Assembly (NCBI RefSeq): GCF_003030345.1
Contig: NZ_CP028158.1
Location: forward strand, 7,254,001-7,318,000
Length of the DNA: 64,000 nt
Source of the DNA: Plantactinospora sp. BC1
Lineage (GTDB): Bacteria; Actinomycetota; Actinomycetes; Mycobacteriales; Micromonosporaceae
Direction of reading: 5' to 3'
The position numbers and the translations under genes are program-made. Every line of letters starts with the position of its first letter. Within the stretch, counting starts at the first letter, position 1. Shown piece after piece: positions 35,962 to 44,461 of the stretch. The notes beneath the pieces are model-generated. The model was not told where the DNA came from, searched no databases, and saw only the letters and a program-made list of their open reading frames with translations.

Positions 35962-38244
35962 GTGACCGGACAGCAGGCACCGACCGCCGTACGGCCGGCG
36001 TCGACCGCCGGGGACGGCCCCACCGAGCGGCCGGCCGGGGTGGTGCTGGAGGCGGTACTGGAGCGGATCACCTACGCCAACGAGGAGACCGGCTACACCA
36101 TCGCCCGGTTCGCCACCGAACGCAGCGGCCCCGACCTGCTGACCGTGGTCGGCTCGCTGCTCGGGTTGCAGCCCGGCGAGAGCGTACGGCTGGTCGGGCG
36201 CTGGGGCACGCACCCGAAGTACGGGCGGCAGTTCGAGGTGCAGTCGTACACGACGGTGCTGCCGGCGACGGTCCAGGGCATCGAGCGGTACCTCGGCTCG
36301 GGGCTGATCAAGGGGATCGGGCCGAAGATGGCCGAACGGATCGTCGGGCATTTCGGCGTCGACACCCTGCGGGTGATCGAGGAGGAGGTCGGGCGGCTGG
36401 TCGAGGTCCCCGGGCTCGGCCCGAAGCGGACGAAACTCATCGCCGCCGCCTGGGTCGAGCAACAGTCCATCAAGGAGGTGATGGTCTTCCTCCAGGGCGT
36501 CGGCGTCTCCACCTCGCTGGCCGTACGCATCTACAAGAAGTACGGCGACGGCTCCATCTCGGTCGTCCGCAACGAGCCGTACCGGTTGGCCGCCGACGTC
36601 TGGGGGATCGGCTTCAAGACCGCCGACACCATCGCCCAAGCGGTCGGCATCCCGCACGACAGCCCGCAGCGGGTCCGGGCCGGCATCCAGTACACCCTCT
36701 CCGAGGCCGCCGACGCCGGGCACTGCTACCTGCCCGAGCCGAACCTGGTCGCGGACGCCGCCGAGATCCTCGGGGTCCCCGTCGAACTGGTCCGGGACTG
36801 CCTGGCCGACCTCGCCGCCGACGAGGGCGTGGTCCGGGAGGCGGTGCCGAACCCGAGCGCCGAGGGCGGCACCATTCCGGCGGTCTACCTGGTGCCGTTC
36901 CACCGGGCCGAGTCGGCGCTCGCGGCGAGCCTGCTCCGGCTGCTGCATCACCGTGACGACCGGATGCCGGCCTTCGCGACCGTGGACTGGGCGAAGGCGC
37001 TGGCCTGGCTGCGTACCCGGACGGGTGCCGAACTGGCCCCCGAGCAGGAGGCCGCGGTCCGGCTCGCCCTGACCTCGAAGGTCGCGGTGCTGACCGGCGG
37101 ACCCGGCTGCGGCAAGTCGTTCACCGTCTCCTCGGTGATCACACTCGCCGCCGCCAAGGGGGCGAAGATCGTGCTGGCCGCGCCGACCGGCCGGGCCGCG
37201 AAGCGGATGACCGAACTTACCGGGCATCCGGCCGCGACCGTGCACCGGCTGCTGCAACTGCGCCCCGGCGGCGACCCGACGCACGACCGGGACAACCCGA
37301 TCGACGCCGACCTGGTGGTGGTGGACGAGGCGTCGATGCTCGACCTGCTCCTGGCGAACAAGCTGGTCAGGGCGGTCGCACCCGGCGCGCACCTGCTGCT
37401 GGTCGGCGACGTCGACCAACTCCCCTCGGTCGGGGCCGGCGAGGTGCTCCGGGACGTGCTCGGCGCCGGGTCGATCCCCCGGGTCCGGCTGACGAAAATC
37501 TTCCGGCAGGCGCAGCAGTCCGGGGTGGTGGTGAACGCGCACCGGATCAACGCCGGCCAGTCCCCGCTGCTCGGCGAATATCCCGACTTCTTCCTCTTTC
37601 CGGTGGACGAGCCGGAGGCCACCGCCGACCTGGTGGTGGACATCGTCGCCCGCCGGGTGCCCCGCAAGTTCGGCCTGAAGCCCCGGGACATCCAGGTGCT
37701 CACCCCGATGCACCGGGGCCCGGCCGGCGCCGGCAGCCTGAACACCGCGCTGCAACAGGCGATCTCGCCCTATCGGGAGGGGCAGCCGGAGCGTCGGCAC
37801 GGCGCCCGGGTCTTCCGGGTCGGCGACAAGGTCATCCAGATCAGGAACAACTACGACAAGGGCGCCGCCGGGGTCTTCAACGGCACCGTCGGGGTGGTCA
37901 CCGAACTGTCGGTCGAGGACCGGAAACTCACCGTCCGCACCGACGAGGCCGAGGAGATCGGGTACGACTTCGACGAACTCGACGAGCTGCAACACGCGTA
38001 CGCCATCACGGTGCACCGGTCCCAGGGCAGCGAGTACCCGGCGGTGGTGATCCCGGTGACGATGAGTTCCTACACGTTGTTGCAGCGGAACCTGCTCTAC
38101 ACGGCGGTGACCCGGGCCCGGAAGCTGGTGGTACTGGCCGGCTCGCGCAAGGCGCTGGCGATCGCGGTCCGTACCGCCGGCACCGGCCGCCGGCACACCG
38201 CACTCACCCACCGGCTCGGCGGGCTCGACCTTGCTGTGACGTGA
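35962..38244 (+). CDS. recD2: RecD2-type helicase
   Basis: A 760-residue SF1B 5'-3' DNA helicase that works without RecBC. It has an N-terminal OB-like domain (LEAVLERITYANEETGYTIA), helix-hairpin-helix motifs (GIGPKMAERIVG and VPGLGPKR), Walker A GGPGCGKSFT, motif Ia PTGRAAKRM, Walker B DLVVVDEASMLD, motif III GDVDQLPSVGAG, and C-terminal motifs AYAITVHRSQGSEYPAV and RNLLYTAVTRA. GTG 35962 is preferred; another GTG lies 18 nt upstream in frame. Role: DNA repair and replication fork maintenance. Confidence 0.93.
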   Translation: MTGQQAPTAVRPASTAGDGPTERPAGVVLEAVLERITYANEETGYTIARFATERSGPDLLTVVGSLLGLQPGESVRLVGRWGTHPKYGRQFEVQSYTTVLPATVQGIERYLGSGLIKGIGPKMAERIVGHFGVDTLRVIEEEVGRLVEVPGLGPKRTKLIAAAWVEQQSIKEVMVFLQGVGVSTSLAVRIYKKYGDGSISVVRNEPYRLAADVWGIGFKTADTIAQAVGIPHDSPQRVRAGIQYTLSEAADAGHCYLPEPNLVADAAEILGVPVELVRDCLADLAADEGVVREAVPNPSAEGGTIPAVYLVPFHRAESALAASLLRLLHHRDDRMPAFATVDWAKALAWLRTRTGAELAPEQEAAVRLALTSKVAVLTGGPGCGKSFTVSSVITLAAAKGAKIVLAAPTGRAAKRMTELTGHPAATVHRLLQLRPGGDPTHDRDNPIDADLVVVDEASMLDLLLANKLVRAVAPGAHLLLVGDVDQLPSVGAGEVLRDVLGAGSIPRVRLTKIFRQAQQSGVVVNAHRINAGQSPLLGEYPDFFLFPVDEPEATADLVVDIVARRVPRKFGLKPRDIQVLTPMHRGPAGAGSLNTALQQAISPYREGQPERRHGARVFRVGDKVIQIRNNYDKGAAGVFNGTVGVVTELSVEDRKLTVRTDEAEEIGYDFDELDELQHAYAITVHRSQGSEYPAVVIPVTMSSYTLLQRNLLYTAVTRARKLVVLAGSRKALAIAVRTAGTGRRHTALTHRLGGLDLAVT

Positions 38245-38357
38245 ATCACGGGTCCGTTCTCGACCGATAACGCGGCGATGTCTCGTTAGGACTCTTGCCG
38301 TCCGGCGTACGCCCGCCGCGCCGGCCCGAGTGTCCCCCTGTCACCGGACGGAACAAC

Positions 38358-38663
38358 ATGTCGCACACACCGGTCAGAGTCGAGATCTTCCCGACCGACG
38401 GCACCGATCCCCGCCAGATCGGCCCGAGTCGGCGGCTCACCACCCTGCTACAGGAACGCGCCGACGACATCGGCACCGCCGTCCGGGACATCTCCCGGAT
38501 GCTGCGCGAGTCGGTGCAGACCGAACCCGACGACACCGGATTCCGGGTCTCGACCGTGACCTCGACCTTCGGGCTGAGCCTCGCCACCAGCGGCGGCGTC
38601 GTCGTCACCCGGGCGTCGGCCGAGGTCTCGTTCGAGGTCACCCTCACCATCGAACGTGCCTGA
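38358..38663 (+). CDS. Trypco1-like protein (trypsin-co-occurring domain)
   Basis: A 101-residue cytoplasmic protein: VRVEIFPTDG, a helix (RLTTLLQERADDIGTAVRDI), then FGLSLATSGGVVVTRASAEV and a closing strand EVTLTIERA. This beta-helix-beta layout with the FGL...G.V...A...F.V.L pattern fits the Trypco1 family as I remember it from work on bacterial conflict systems. It is followed after 6 nt by a trypsin-like protease, which is the context that gives the family its name. ATG 38358 (MSHTPVRVEI) is chosen. The function of the domain is not established. Confidence 0.65.
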   Translation: MSHTPVRVEIFPTDGTDPRQIGPSRRLTTLLQERADDIGTAVRDISRMLRESVQTEPDDTGFRVSTVTSTFGLSLATSGGVVVTRASAEVSFEVTLTIERA

Positions 38664-38669
38664 GCCGTC

Positions 38670-39524
38670 GTGCCGTCCCGGAACTCCTACCTGGTCAGGA
38701 TCCGTCCGCGCGACAAGCCCGACGCGACACCCGGGTACACCGTCGGGTTCCTGGTCAGCAGCCACTGGGTGATCACCGCAGGGCACTGCCTCGCCCGGCT
38801 CGCCCAGGACGAACCGGTGACGATGACCGTGGCCGGCAGCGGAACGGTCGACGGGCGGGTGGTGCGGATCGCCCGACGCGACGACCTCGGCCTGATCTGC
38901 GTCACCGGCACGCTGCCCCGGGCCGTCGTCCGGCCGGTGCTGGCCAGGGCGGCCGACAACGACGGCTGGGTGGCACCGGCCCGGCCGGAGGCCAGCCCGC
39001 ACCGGCTGACGGGGTCGGTGCTCAACGCCGACCTGCGACACCGGTGCACCGGCGGCGGCGAGATCGCGGCGCTCGAACTCAAGGTCGAGCAGGAACTCGG
39101 CGACTACCGGGGCTACAGCGGCGGTCCGGTCGAGCGGGTACGACGCCCCTCCGACGAGCCCGGCCCACCGGCCGTACTCGGCATGCTCGTCGAGCAGGCA
39201 CCGAAGTGGAACCACTCCGGCGACGCCACCAACGTACTGATCGCGGTGCAGGCCGAGTACGCCCTCGCCGAACTCGACGTCCTCGCCGACGCCCGCCGGA
39301 TCGCCCAGGAGAACACCCGGGCACTGCAACGGGCGTACGACGCCGAACCGGTCGGGCTGACCGAGGAACTCCGGGAACTCAACGTGATGGGTGACCAGCT
39401 CGACCGCATGATCAGTCGGGGCCTGCTGGGGCGCCGCAAGGCCCGCCGTTTTCTGCACAAGGTGCTGGACCGGACCCTCCGGTACTGGATCGCCAGGAGC
39501 AGCCGTGACCAGATCCGCACCTGA
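38670..39524 (+). CDS. Trypsin-like serine protease without signal peptide
   Basis: A 284-residue protein from GTG 38670. The S1-family triad is visible: His39 in WVITAGHCL, Asp71 or 72 in RRDDLGLICV and Ser150 in YRGYSGGPV. No secretion signal, so it likely acts in the cytoplasm. After the protease fold (about 205 residues) comes a helical C-terminal tail (ELNVMGDQLDRMISRGLLGR...). The gene is 6 nt after the Trypco1-like gene and overlaps the next gene by 20 nt. Cytoplasmic trypsins in such sets are thought to activate partner effectors by cleavage. Confidence 0.85.
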   Translation: MPSRNSYLVRIRPRDKPDATPGYTVGFLVSSHWVITAGHCLARLAQDEPVTMTVAGSGTVDGRVVRIARRDDLGLICVTGTLPRAVVRPVLARAADNDGWVAPARPEASPHRLTGSVLNADLRHRCTGGGEIAALELKVEQELGDYRGYSGGPVERVRRPSDEPGPPAVLGMLVEQAPKWNHSGDATNVLIAVQAEYALAELDVLADARRIAQENTRALQRAYDAEPVGLTEELRELNVMGDQLDRMISRGLLGRRKARRFLHKVLDRTLRYWIARSSRDQIRT

Positions 39525-41430
39525 CGACCTCGTACTCGACGAGCTGCTGCCCCGGGCCATCGCGGAGGCCGAGGCGGCGTTGCGGCGGCCGGGCCGGTGC
39601 CGGGCCGGGTTCGACCCGCTGCGGCCGGCGCTGAGTTCGCTGGCCGCCTTCGACACGAAGCGGAACCCGGGCGCCGTGCACCGGCTCGCGATGCTGCTCA
39701 CCCGGCTCGGCCTGCACGCCGAGGCCGGACGGCTGCTCGACTGGGCGGCCTGGCGGACCACCCGGGGCAGCGACGCCTGGCTGGCCACCGAGAACGTCCG
39801 GGCGATCCTCGCCGCGGCCCGGGGCGACCGGGACCGGGCGGCGATCCTGCTCGACCTGGCCCTGCGCACCACCGACCGGCTCTCGGTGACCAGCGCGAAA
39901 CTCCACGCCAACCTCGCCGTCCTCTGCCTGGAGACCGGCGAGTCCGGTCGGGCCGCCCGGCACGCGACCGCCGCGCTGACCGCCGCGATCGCCACCGACC
40001 GCCCGGCGGAGTGGCCGGCCGACCTGCTGGCCAGCGCGGAAACCAGCGCCATGCAGGCGATCGAACGGTCCGCCACCGATCCGCCGGGTACCGCGCAGGA
40101 GTTGCGGGACCTCGCCGAGACCCAGTTCGCGCTGGCGATGCGGCGCCGACGGCTCGACCTCGTGGAGTCGGCGATCGAGGTGATGGAGCTGGCCGGTCAG
40201 CACCTGACCGCCCGGCTGCCGGCCGGCCACCCGGAGGCGGTACGGCTGGGCGAGGAACTCGCCACCGCCGAGGAGCGGTACGCCGACCTGCGCGCGGCGA
40301 ACCCCGCCACCCCGGCCGACGCGACCGCACCGACCGCCGCCGGCCACCCGACCGCCGCCGGCCCGCCGGACGCGGTCGTCCCGGACGCGCCACCCGGCAC
40401 CCCGCCGGATCGGGGCAGGCTGGGCGTGCCGGAGGCGTACCACTGGGTGGTGGAGCGCTATCTGGACAGCGTCTTCCGGTTCGTCTACTACCGGGTCGGT
40501 GACCGGCGACTCGCCGCCGAACTGACCTCGACCGCCGTACGCCGCGTGCTGCACCGGATCGACACGTTCGCTGGCCCCGACCGTGAGCTGGGCGCCTGGC
40601 TGATCGACACCGCCCGGGAGGTACTGGCCGACCACCGTCCGGGTGACCGGTCACCGGTCGACGACCCGGACCACCCGCTCCGGGACGGCGCCGCCGAGCT
40701 GGTGAACGGCCCGCTGCTGGCCGCACTCCGGCACCTCGACCCGGAACAGCGGGACTGCCTCGTCCTCCGCTTCCTCCAAGCGTTCTCGCTGGCGGAGACC
40801 GCCCGGGCGATGGGGCAGGCCGAGAGCCGGATCCGGGCGGTACAGCACCGGGGGGTCCGGGCACTGACCCGGCTGCTGCCGCCCGGGCCGCCGCCGCCCT
40901 GGTCGGACCTGACGCGGCGCCGGGTGCACCAGGGCCGGTACCTGCTGCGCAGGCTGCTCCGCCCCAGCCCACCCGACCTCTTCCGGGGCGACGGCGAGGA
41001 CAGCGCCCCCGCCGCCGGCCCGGGCGTCGTGCACAGTGCCGACCGGCTGATCGTGCTCGGGCTCCAGCTCCGGGCCATCCCGACCTCGCCCGCCAGCTGC
41101 CCTGCCCCCACGAGCCCCTGCCGGCAGCACCCGACCGGCTGTCCGCCGGCACTCCTGCCGCCGGACGCCGACGCCCGGCTCCGGAGCATGCTGCTGGCGA
41201 TCGTCGGTGGAGCGGCCGTCACGATGGCCGGTGCCGACGACAGCGGCGCCGCACCGGGTACGTCCGGCGGTGCCGCCCGGAGCGGATCCCGGATCGTCGT
41301 GCCGGGGCGGGCCGGGTCCGGGCGGGGCGCTGAGGAGGGCGGACTCCGCCCGAGGCGGAGAAAGACATCGACAGACGTTTCCGTATCTGGCGCCGGGTGC
41401 GTACGGTGGCGCCATGAGGCAGCCCGGTGA
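39505..41430 (+). CDS. TPR-like domain fused to an ECF-type sigma factor
   Basis: A 641-residue protein from GTG 39505. Residues 1-~270 are helical repeats of TPR character (TKRNPGAVHRLAMLLTRLGL; LATENVRAILAAARGDRDRA; SAKLHANLAVLCLETGESGR). A Pro/Ala linker (~275-310) is followed by sigma region 2 (AYHWVVERYLDSVFRFVYYR) and region 4 (LAALRHLDPEQRDCLVLRFL, then AETARAMGQAESRIRAVQHR). The last ~190 residues are low complexity and may be partly unreliable. The start overlaps the protease gene by 20 nt, and the end overlaps the CGNR gene by 17 nt. Likely an operon partner of the protease: the TPR part could sense it or be its substrate. Confidence 0.75.
   Translation: MTRSAPDDLVLDELLPRAIAEAEAALRRPGRCRAGFDPLRPALSSLAAFDTKRNPGAVHRLAMLLTRLGLHAEAGRLLDWAAWRTTRGSDAWLATENVRAILAAARGDRDRAAILLDLALRTTDRLSVTSAKLHANLAVLCLETGESGRAARHATAALTAAIATDRPAEWPADLLASAETSAMQAIERSATDPPGTAQELRDLAETQFALAMRRRRLDLVESAIEVMELAGQHLTARLPAGHPEAVRLGEELATAEERYADLRAANPATPADATAPTAAGHPTAAGPPDAVVPDAPPGTPPDRGRLGVPEAYHWVVERYLDSVFRFVYYRVGDRRLAAELTSTAVRRVLHRIDTFAGPDRELGAWLIDTAREVLADHRPGDRSPVDDPDHPLRDGAAELVNGPLLAALRHLDPEQRDCLVLRFLQAFSLAETARAMGQAESRIRAVQHRGVRALTRLLPPGPPPPWSDLTRRRVHQGRYLLRRLLRPSPPDLFRGDGEDSAPAAGPGVVHSADRLIVLGLQLRAIPTSPASCPAPTSPCRQHPTGCPPALLPPDADARLRSMLLAIVGGAAVTMAGADDSGAAPGTSGGAARSGSRIVVPGRAGSGRGAEEGGLRPRRRKTSTDVSVSGAGCVRWRHEAAR
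41402..41413 (+). promoter_or_regulatory. Candidate -10 box for a leaderless CGNR transcript
   Basis: TACGGT at 41402-41407 ends six nt before ATG 41414. It resembles the TACGGTGGC context before the gene at 11637. Confidence 0.4.
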
Positions 41431-41986
41431 CCGTGCCCCCGCACCCGGACCGCTAGCGCTGGTGCAGGACCTGTTGAACACCGTCGACATCGAGGCGGGC
41501 CGGGACCGGCTGCGCACGATCGCCGAACTCACCGCCTTCGCCGCCGCGCACGGCGCGACCGGACTCAGCTTCACCGACTCCGACGTGACGGAGACCCGAC
41601 GGTTCCGGGAGGCGTTACGGGACGCCTGCCGGGGGCACACCGGCAACGAGGTGCCGAGCGCCTCCGCCGCCGCGCTGCGCTACACCCTCGCCACGTCCCC
41701 GCTGCTGCTCACCATCGACGCCACCGGGGCGGCCCGGGCGGTGCCGGCGACCGGGCTCGGCGGGTCGGCGGCGTTGATCGCCGAGGTGGCGGCGGCGATC
41801 CTGAACGCCGCCACCGCCGGCACCTGGCCCCGGCTGAAGGCATGTGCGGCACACCGGTGCCAGTGGGTCTACTACGACCACAGCCCGGCCGGACGCGGTC
41901 GGTGGTGCACGATGAGCGTCTGCGGCAGCCGGGCGAAGATGCGCGTCTACCGGGCCGCCCGTTCGGTGGGCCCGTCGGCCGGCTGA
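41414..41986 (+). CDS. CGNR zinc-finger (ABATE-type) transcription factor
   Basis: A 190-residue protein. The N-terminal ABATE-like domain includes ALVQDLLNTVDIEAGRDRLR. The C-terminal CGNR zinc finger reads CAAHRCQWVYYDHSPAGRGR, then WCTMSVCGSRAKMRVYRAR-like sequence with four Cys; here CGNR is CGSR. Such proteins are stress-linked putative regulators. ATG 41414 overlaps the end of the sigma-factor gene. Confidence 0.85.
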   Translation: MRQPGDRAPAPGPLALVQDLLNTVDIEAGRDRLRTIAELTAFAAAHGATGLSFTDSDVTETRRFREALRDACRGHTGNEVPSASAAALRYTLATSPLLLTIDATGAARAVPATGLGGSAALIAEVAAAILNAATAGTWPRLKACAAHRCQWVYYDHSPAGRGRWCTMSVCGSRAKMRVYRAARSVGPSAG

Positions 41987-42023
41987 CCTCGCCGGCCCGG
42001 CCCGCCGCACCCGGTCGGCGTTT

Positions 42024-42054
42024 CCGGACGGGACGGCCGCGCCGCCCCGTCCGG
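42024..42054. terminator. Bidirectional hairpin terminator
   Basis: CCGGACGGGACGGC and GCCGCCCCGTCCGG pair over 14 positions with one mismatch and a 3-nt loop, between convergent stops at 41986 and 42069. Confidence 0.7.
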
Positions 42055-42068
42055 AGATCCGCGACCGG

Positions 42069-43274
42069 TCAGGCGGCCGGCTTCTCGTCGCCCGGGGTGA
42101 CCAGTACGACCCGGCGGCGCCGGGCGAGCAGGAACAGCGCCCCGCCGAGCAGTACGACGCCGGCTCCGACGCCGCCGACCAGGCCGGCCTGGACACCGGT
42201 CACCGGAAGGCCGCCACCGCCACCGCCGGTACCGTCACCCGACGGCGCCCCGATGTGCGCCCGGAAGGTGTCGGTGTTGTCGGCCGGGTCGGCGTCGTCG
42301 ACCTGCTTCGCCGACATCCCCTTGGCGCCCTCCGGCAGTCCGGTGCTCCGGCTCCGGGCCACCGAGGCCGAATCGACCCCGTCCTCGACGGCGAGGGCGC
42401 TGCTGAACATCTCGCCGCCCCGGGCGACGACCGGGCCGGGAGCGTCCTCGGCGACCTTCACCGGGAAGACGATTCCGACGGCGGAGATGACGTCGTCGGA
42501 GTCGTCGGTGTCCCGGTCGGCGGGGACCAGGGTGATCTGGTCGTAGTCGCAGGTGACCGTCCGGTTGCCGGCCGAGTACTCGCAGCCCGGCTCGACCTCG
42601 TCGAAGGTCAGGTACTGCGGCAGGGCGACCCGCACCCTGACGCCCTTGGCGATGGTGTCACCGAAGTTGGCGACCACCCCGAAGGTCAGGGTACGGCCAC
42701 CCGGCGGCACGGGCCGGTCGGTGAACTCGCCCTCCTCGGTGACCTGGTGGACGTCGTCGGCGTAGACCGCCAGGTCCACCCCGATCGCCGGCACCTCGAC
42801 CTCGACCTTCGCCGAGTTGTTCGTCTGGTCCGGGTCGGTCTCCGAAACCGCGGTGACCGTGTAGGAGCCCGCCCTGCCGTGCTTGCCGGGCACCTTCGTC
42901 AGGGTGAACGGGGTGGGCTGGGCGAGGCTGTGCCCCGGGGCGAGGCCCATGGTGGAGCAGCGGATCTTCTCGCCGGTCAGCTCGCAGCCGAGGTGCAGGC
43001 GGTCGCCGAGCGTCACCACGCTGTCGTCGAGCCCACTCAGGTCGTACTCGAACTGCCAGCCCGCGGCGTCGCCCGGGCCCTTGTTCAACGCCACCGCCCG
43101 GTGCGCGGCCAGCGGTTCGCCGACCGCGACGGAGTCGGACGAGACGGTCAGCTCCAGGTCGGCACCGGCGTCCGCGTGGGCGGCGCCGCCGATGGCGATC
43201 ATCGCGCCGCTGGTGAACAACGCCAGGCCGCCCGCGCCGGCCCGGGCCAGCAGGCGCCGGGTACGCAGCTTCAT
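42069..43274 (-). CDS. Cell-wall-anchored surface protein with LPVTG sorting signal
   Basis: A 401-residue protein with a signal peptide (to about residue 36, AAHADAG). Two immunoglobulin-like/DUF11-style repeats follow (DLELTVSSDSVAVGEPLAAH and DLAVYADDVHQVTEEGEF), each with a pair of Cys (HLGCELTGEKIRCS; PGCEYSAGNRTVTC). The C-terminus has LPVTG at 356-360, a hydrophobic stretch and the positive tail ARRRRVV, a standard sortase sorting signal. No sortase gene is in the window. Start at ATG 43274; longer upstream readings run into repeats. Likely a surface adhesin or structural wall protein. Confidence 0.88.
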   Translation of the reverse strand: MKLRTRRLLARAGAGGLALFTSGAMIAIGGAAHADAGADLELTVSSDSVAVGEPLAAHRAVALNKGPGDAAGWQFEYDLSGLDDSVVTLGDRLHLGCELTGEKIRCSTMGLAPGHSLAQPTPFTLTKVPGKHGRAGSYTVTAVSETDPDQTNNSAKVEVEVPAIGVDLAVYADDVHQVTEEGEFTDRPVPPGGRTLTFGVVANFGDTIAKGVRVRVALPQYLTFDEVEPGCEYSAGNRTVTCDYDQITLVPADRDTDDSDDVISAVGIVFPVKVAEDAPGPVVARGGEMFSSALAVEDGVDSASVARSRSTGLPEGAKGMSAKQVDDADPADNTDTFRAHIGAPSGDGTGGGGGGLPVTGVQAGLVGGVGAGVVLLGGALFLLARRRRVVLVTPGDEKPAA

Positions 43275-43684
43275 GGTTCCCCCGAATTGCAGAGTCGATC
43301 GGATGACCGACGTACGGTACCGGTCACCAGGGGGAACGGGCCGTCCCGGTGATCTTCTGCTCACCCGGGGCACCCGGAGCGGCGCCGGATTGCGGCGCAT
43401 TTGCGGCGGCGTGCCGGGCGGCCCGTCGAGTGATCGGCCAGAAACCTCGACCGGCCAGCCGGCCGACCGCTCCACCGTCCGGAGGAGACGCTCCGGACGG
43501 CGGCTGCCCTCGTCGGCCGGAGACCGGCCCGCGCCGCCCGGCCGCACGGCTCGGCGGCGCTGCTGTCCCGCCGCACGGCTCGGCGTCGCCGTCGTCCAGG
43601 CGCACGGCTCGGCGGCGCTGCCGTCCCGCCGCACGGGTCGGCGGCGGTGCCGGGTGGCCGGGTGGGGCGGCGGGGTCGCGCGGG
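43275..43684. other. Gene-free stretch holding a 29-bp tandem repeat
   Basis: 410 nt between the LPXTG protein start and the prepilin peptidase stop. It contains the 29-bp repeat (43543-43658). No coding region with convincing composition. Confidence 0.6.
43543..43658. repeat. 29-bp tandem repeat, four units
   Basis: CGCACGGCTCGGCGGCG begins copies at 43543, 43572, 43601 and 43630, spaced exactly 29 bp. Copies 1 and 3 are nearly identical over the full 29 bp; copies 2 and 4 diverge at their 3' ends. The period is not a multiple of three. Confidence 0.92.
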
Positions 43685-44461
43685 TCAGCTCAGTGCCAGG
43701 GTGCCCAGCGTGCCGAGGACGAGGAACGGGCCGAACGGCAGGTGGCCGCCCCAGCCGATCCGGCGGGTGGCCAGCAGGGCCAGCCCGCACAGCGCCGAGG
43801 AGCCGAAGGTCAGCAGCGTGCCGAGCAGCACCGCCGGCCAGCCGAGCCAGCCGAGTACGGCGACCGCGCTCAGCGCCAGCTTGGCGTCGCCGAGCCCGAA
43901 GCCCCGGCGGCCGAGCAGCAGGGTGGTGCCGGCGAGGAAGAGGGCCGCGCCGAGTCCGGCCAGTACGGCCCGGCACCAGGCCGTGGGGTCGCCGGCCAGC
44001 AGGGCGGCCAGGCCGAGCAGGGCCAGGGTGCCGACGGCGGCGGCATAGCTGAGCCGGTCCGGCAGCCGGTGTACGGCCAGGTCGACGAAGAGCAGCGGCA
44101 CGGCACACGCGGCCCACCAGCCGAACGCGATCGACTCGACCGGCGACCGTCCGGCCACGACCACCGCCGCCACGGCGAGAAGCAGGGCGAACTCGACGGC
44201 CAGCGGCGGGGCGCCGATCCGGCCGCCGCAGCCGGGGCAGCGGGCCGACGGGGCGAGCGCGCGCAGTGACCCGGCGGGGCCGATCGGGACGCCACAGTGG
44301 TCACAACCTGAGCGGCGCGGGTGGCCGTACGGGACCGACTCGGCGGCGACGAGCCAGCGCAGTACCGGGGCGACGGTGAGCAGCGCGAGCCACCGGACCG
44401 GCCGGCGCGCCGCCGCTCCGGCCGGCTGCACCGGGGTACGCGGTGTCGCGGTGTTCCGCAT
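43685..44461 (-). CDS. Type IV prepilin peptidase (A24)
   Basis: A 258-residue membrane protein with about seven membrane segments. It has CDHCGVPIG and CPGCGGRIG (the zinc-binding CxxC loop pair seen in longer TadV/PilD types). Active-site Asp residues lie in VDLAVHRLPDRL and GFGLGDAKLALS. ATG 44461 follows GGGAGG. It would cleave the leader peptides of the pilin-like proteins encoded by the Tad operon transcribed in the opposite direction. Confidence 0.88.
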   Translation of the reverse strand: MRNTATPRTPVQPAGAAARRPVRWLALLTVAPVLRWLVAAESVPYGHPRRSGCDHCGVPIGPAGSLRALAPSARCPGCGGRIGAPPLAVEFALLLAVAAVVVAGRSPVESIAFGWWAACAVPLLFVDLAVHRLPDRLSYAAAVGTLALLGLAALLAGDPTAWCRAVLAGLGAALFLAGTTLLLGRRGFGLGDAKLALSAVAVLGWLGWPAVLLGTLLTFGSSALCGLALLATRRIGWGGHLPFGPFLVLGTLGTLALS

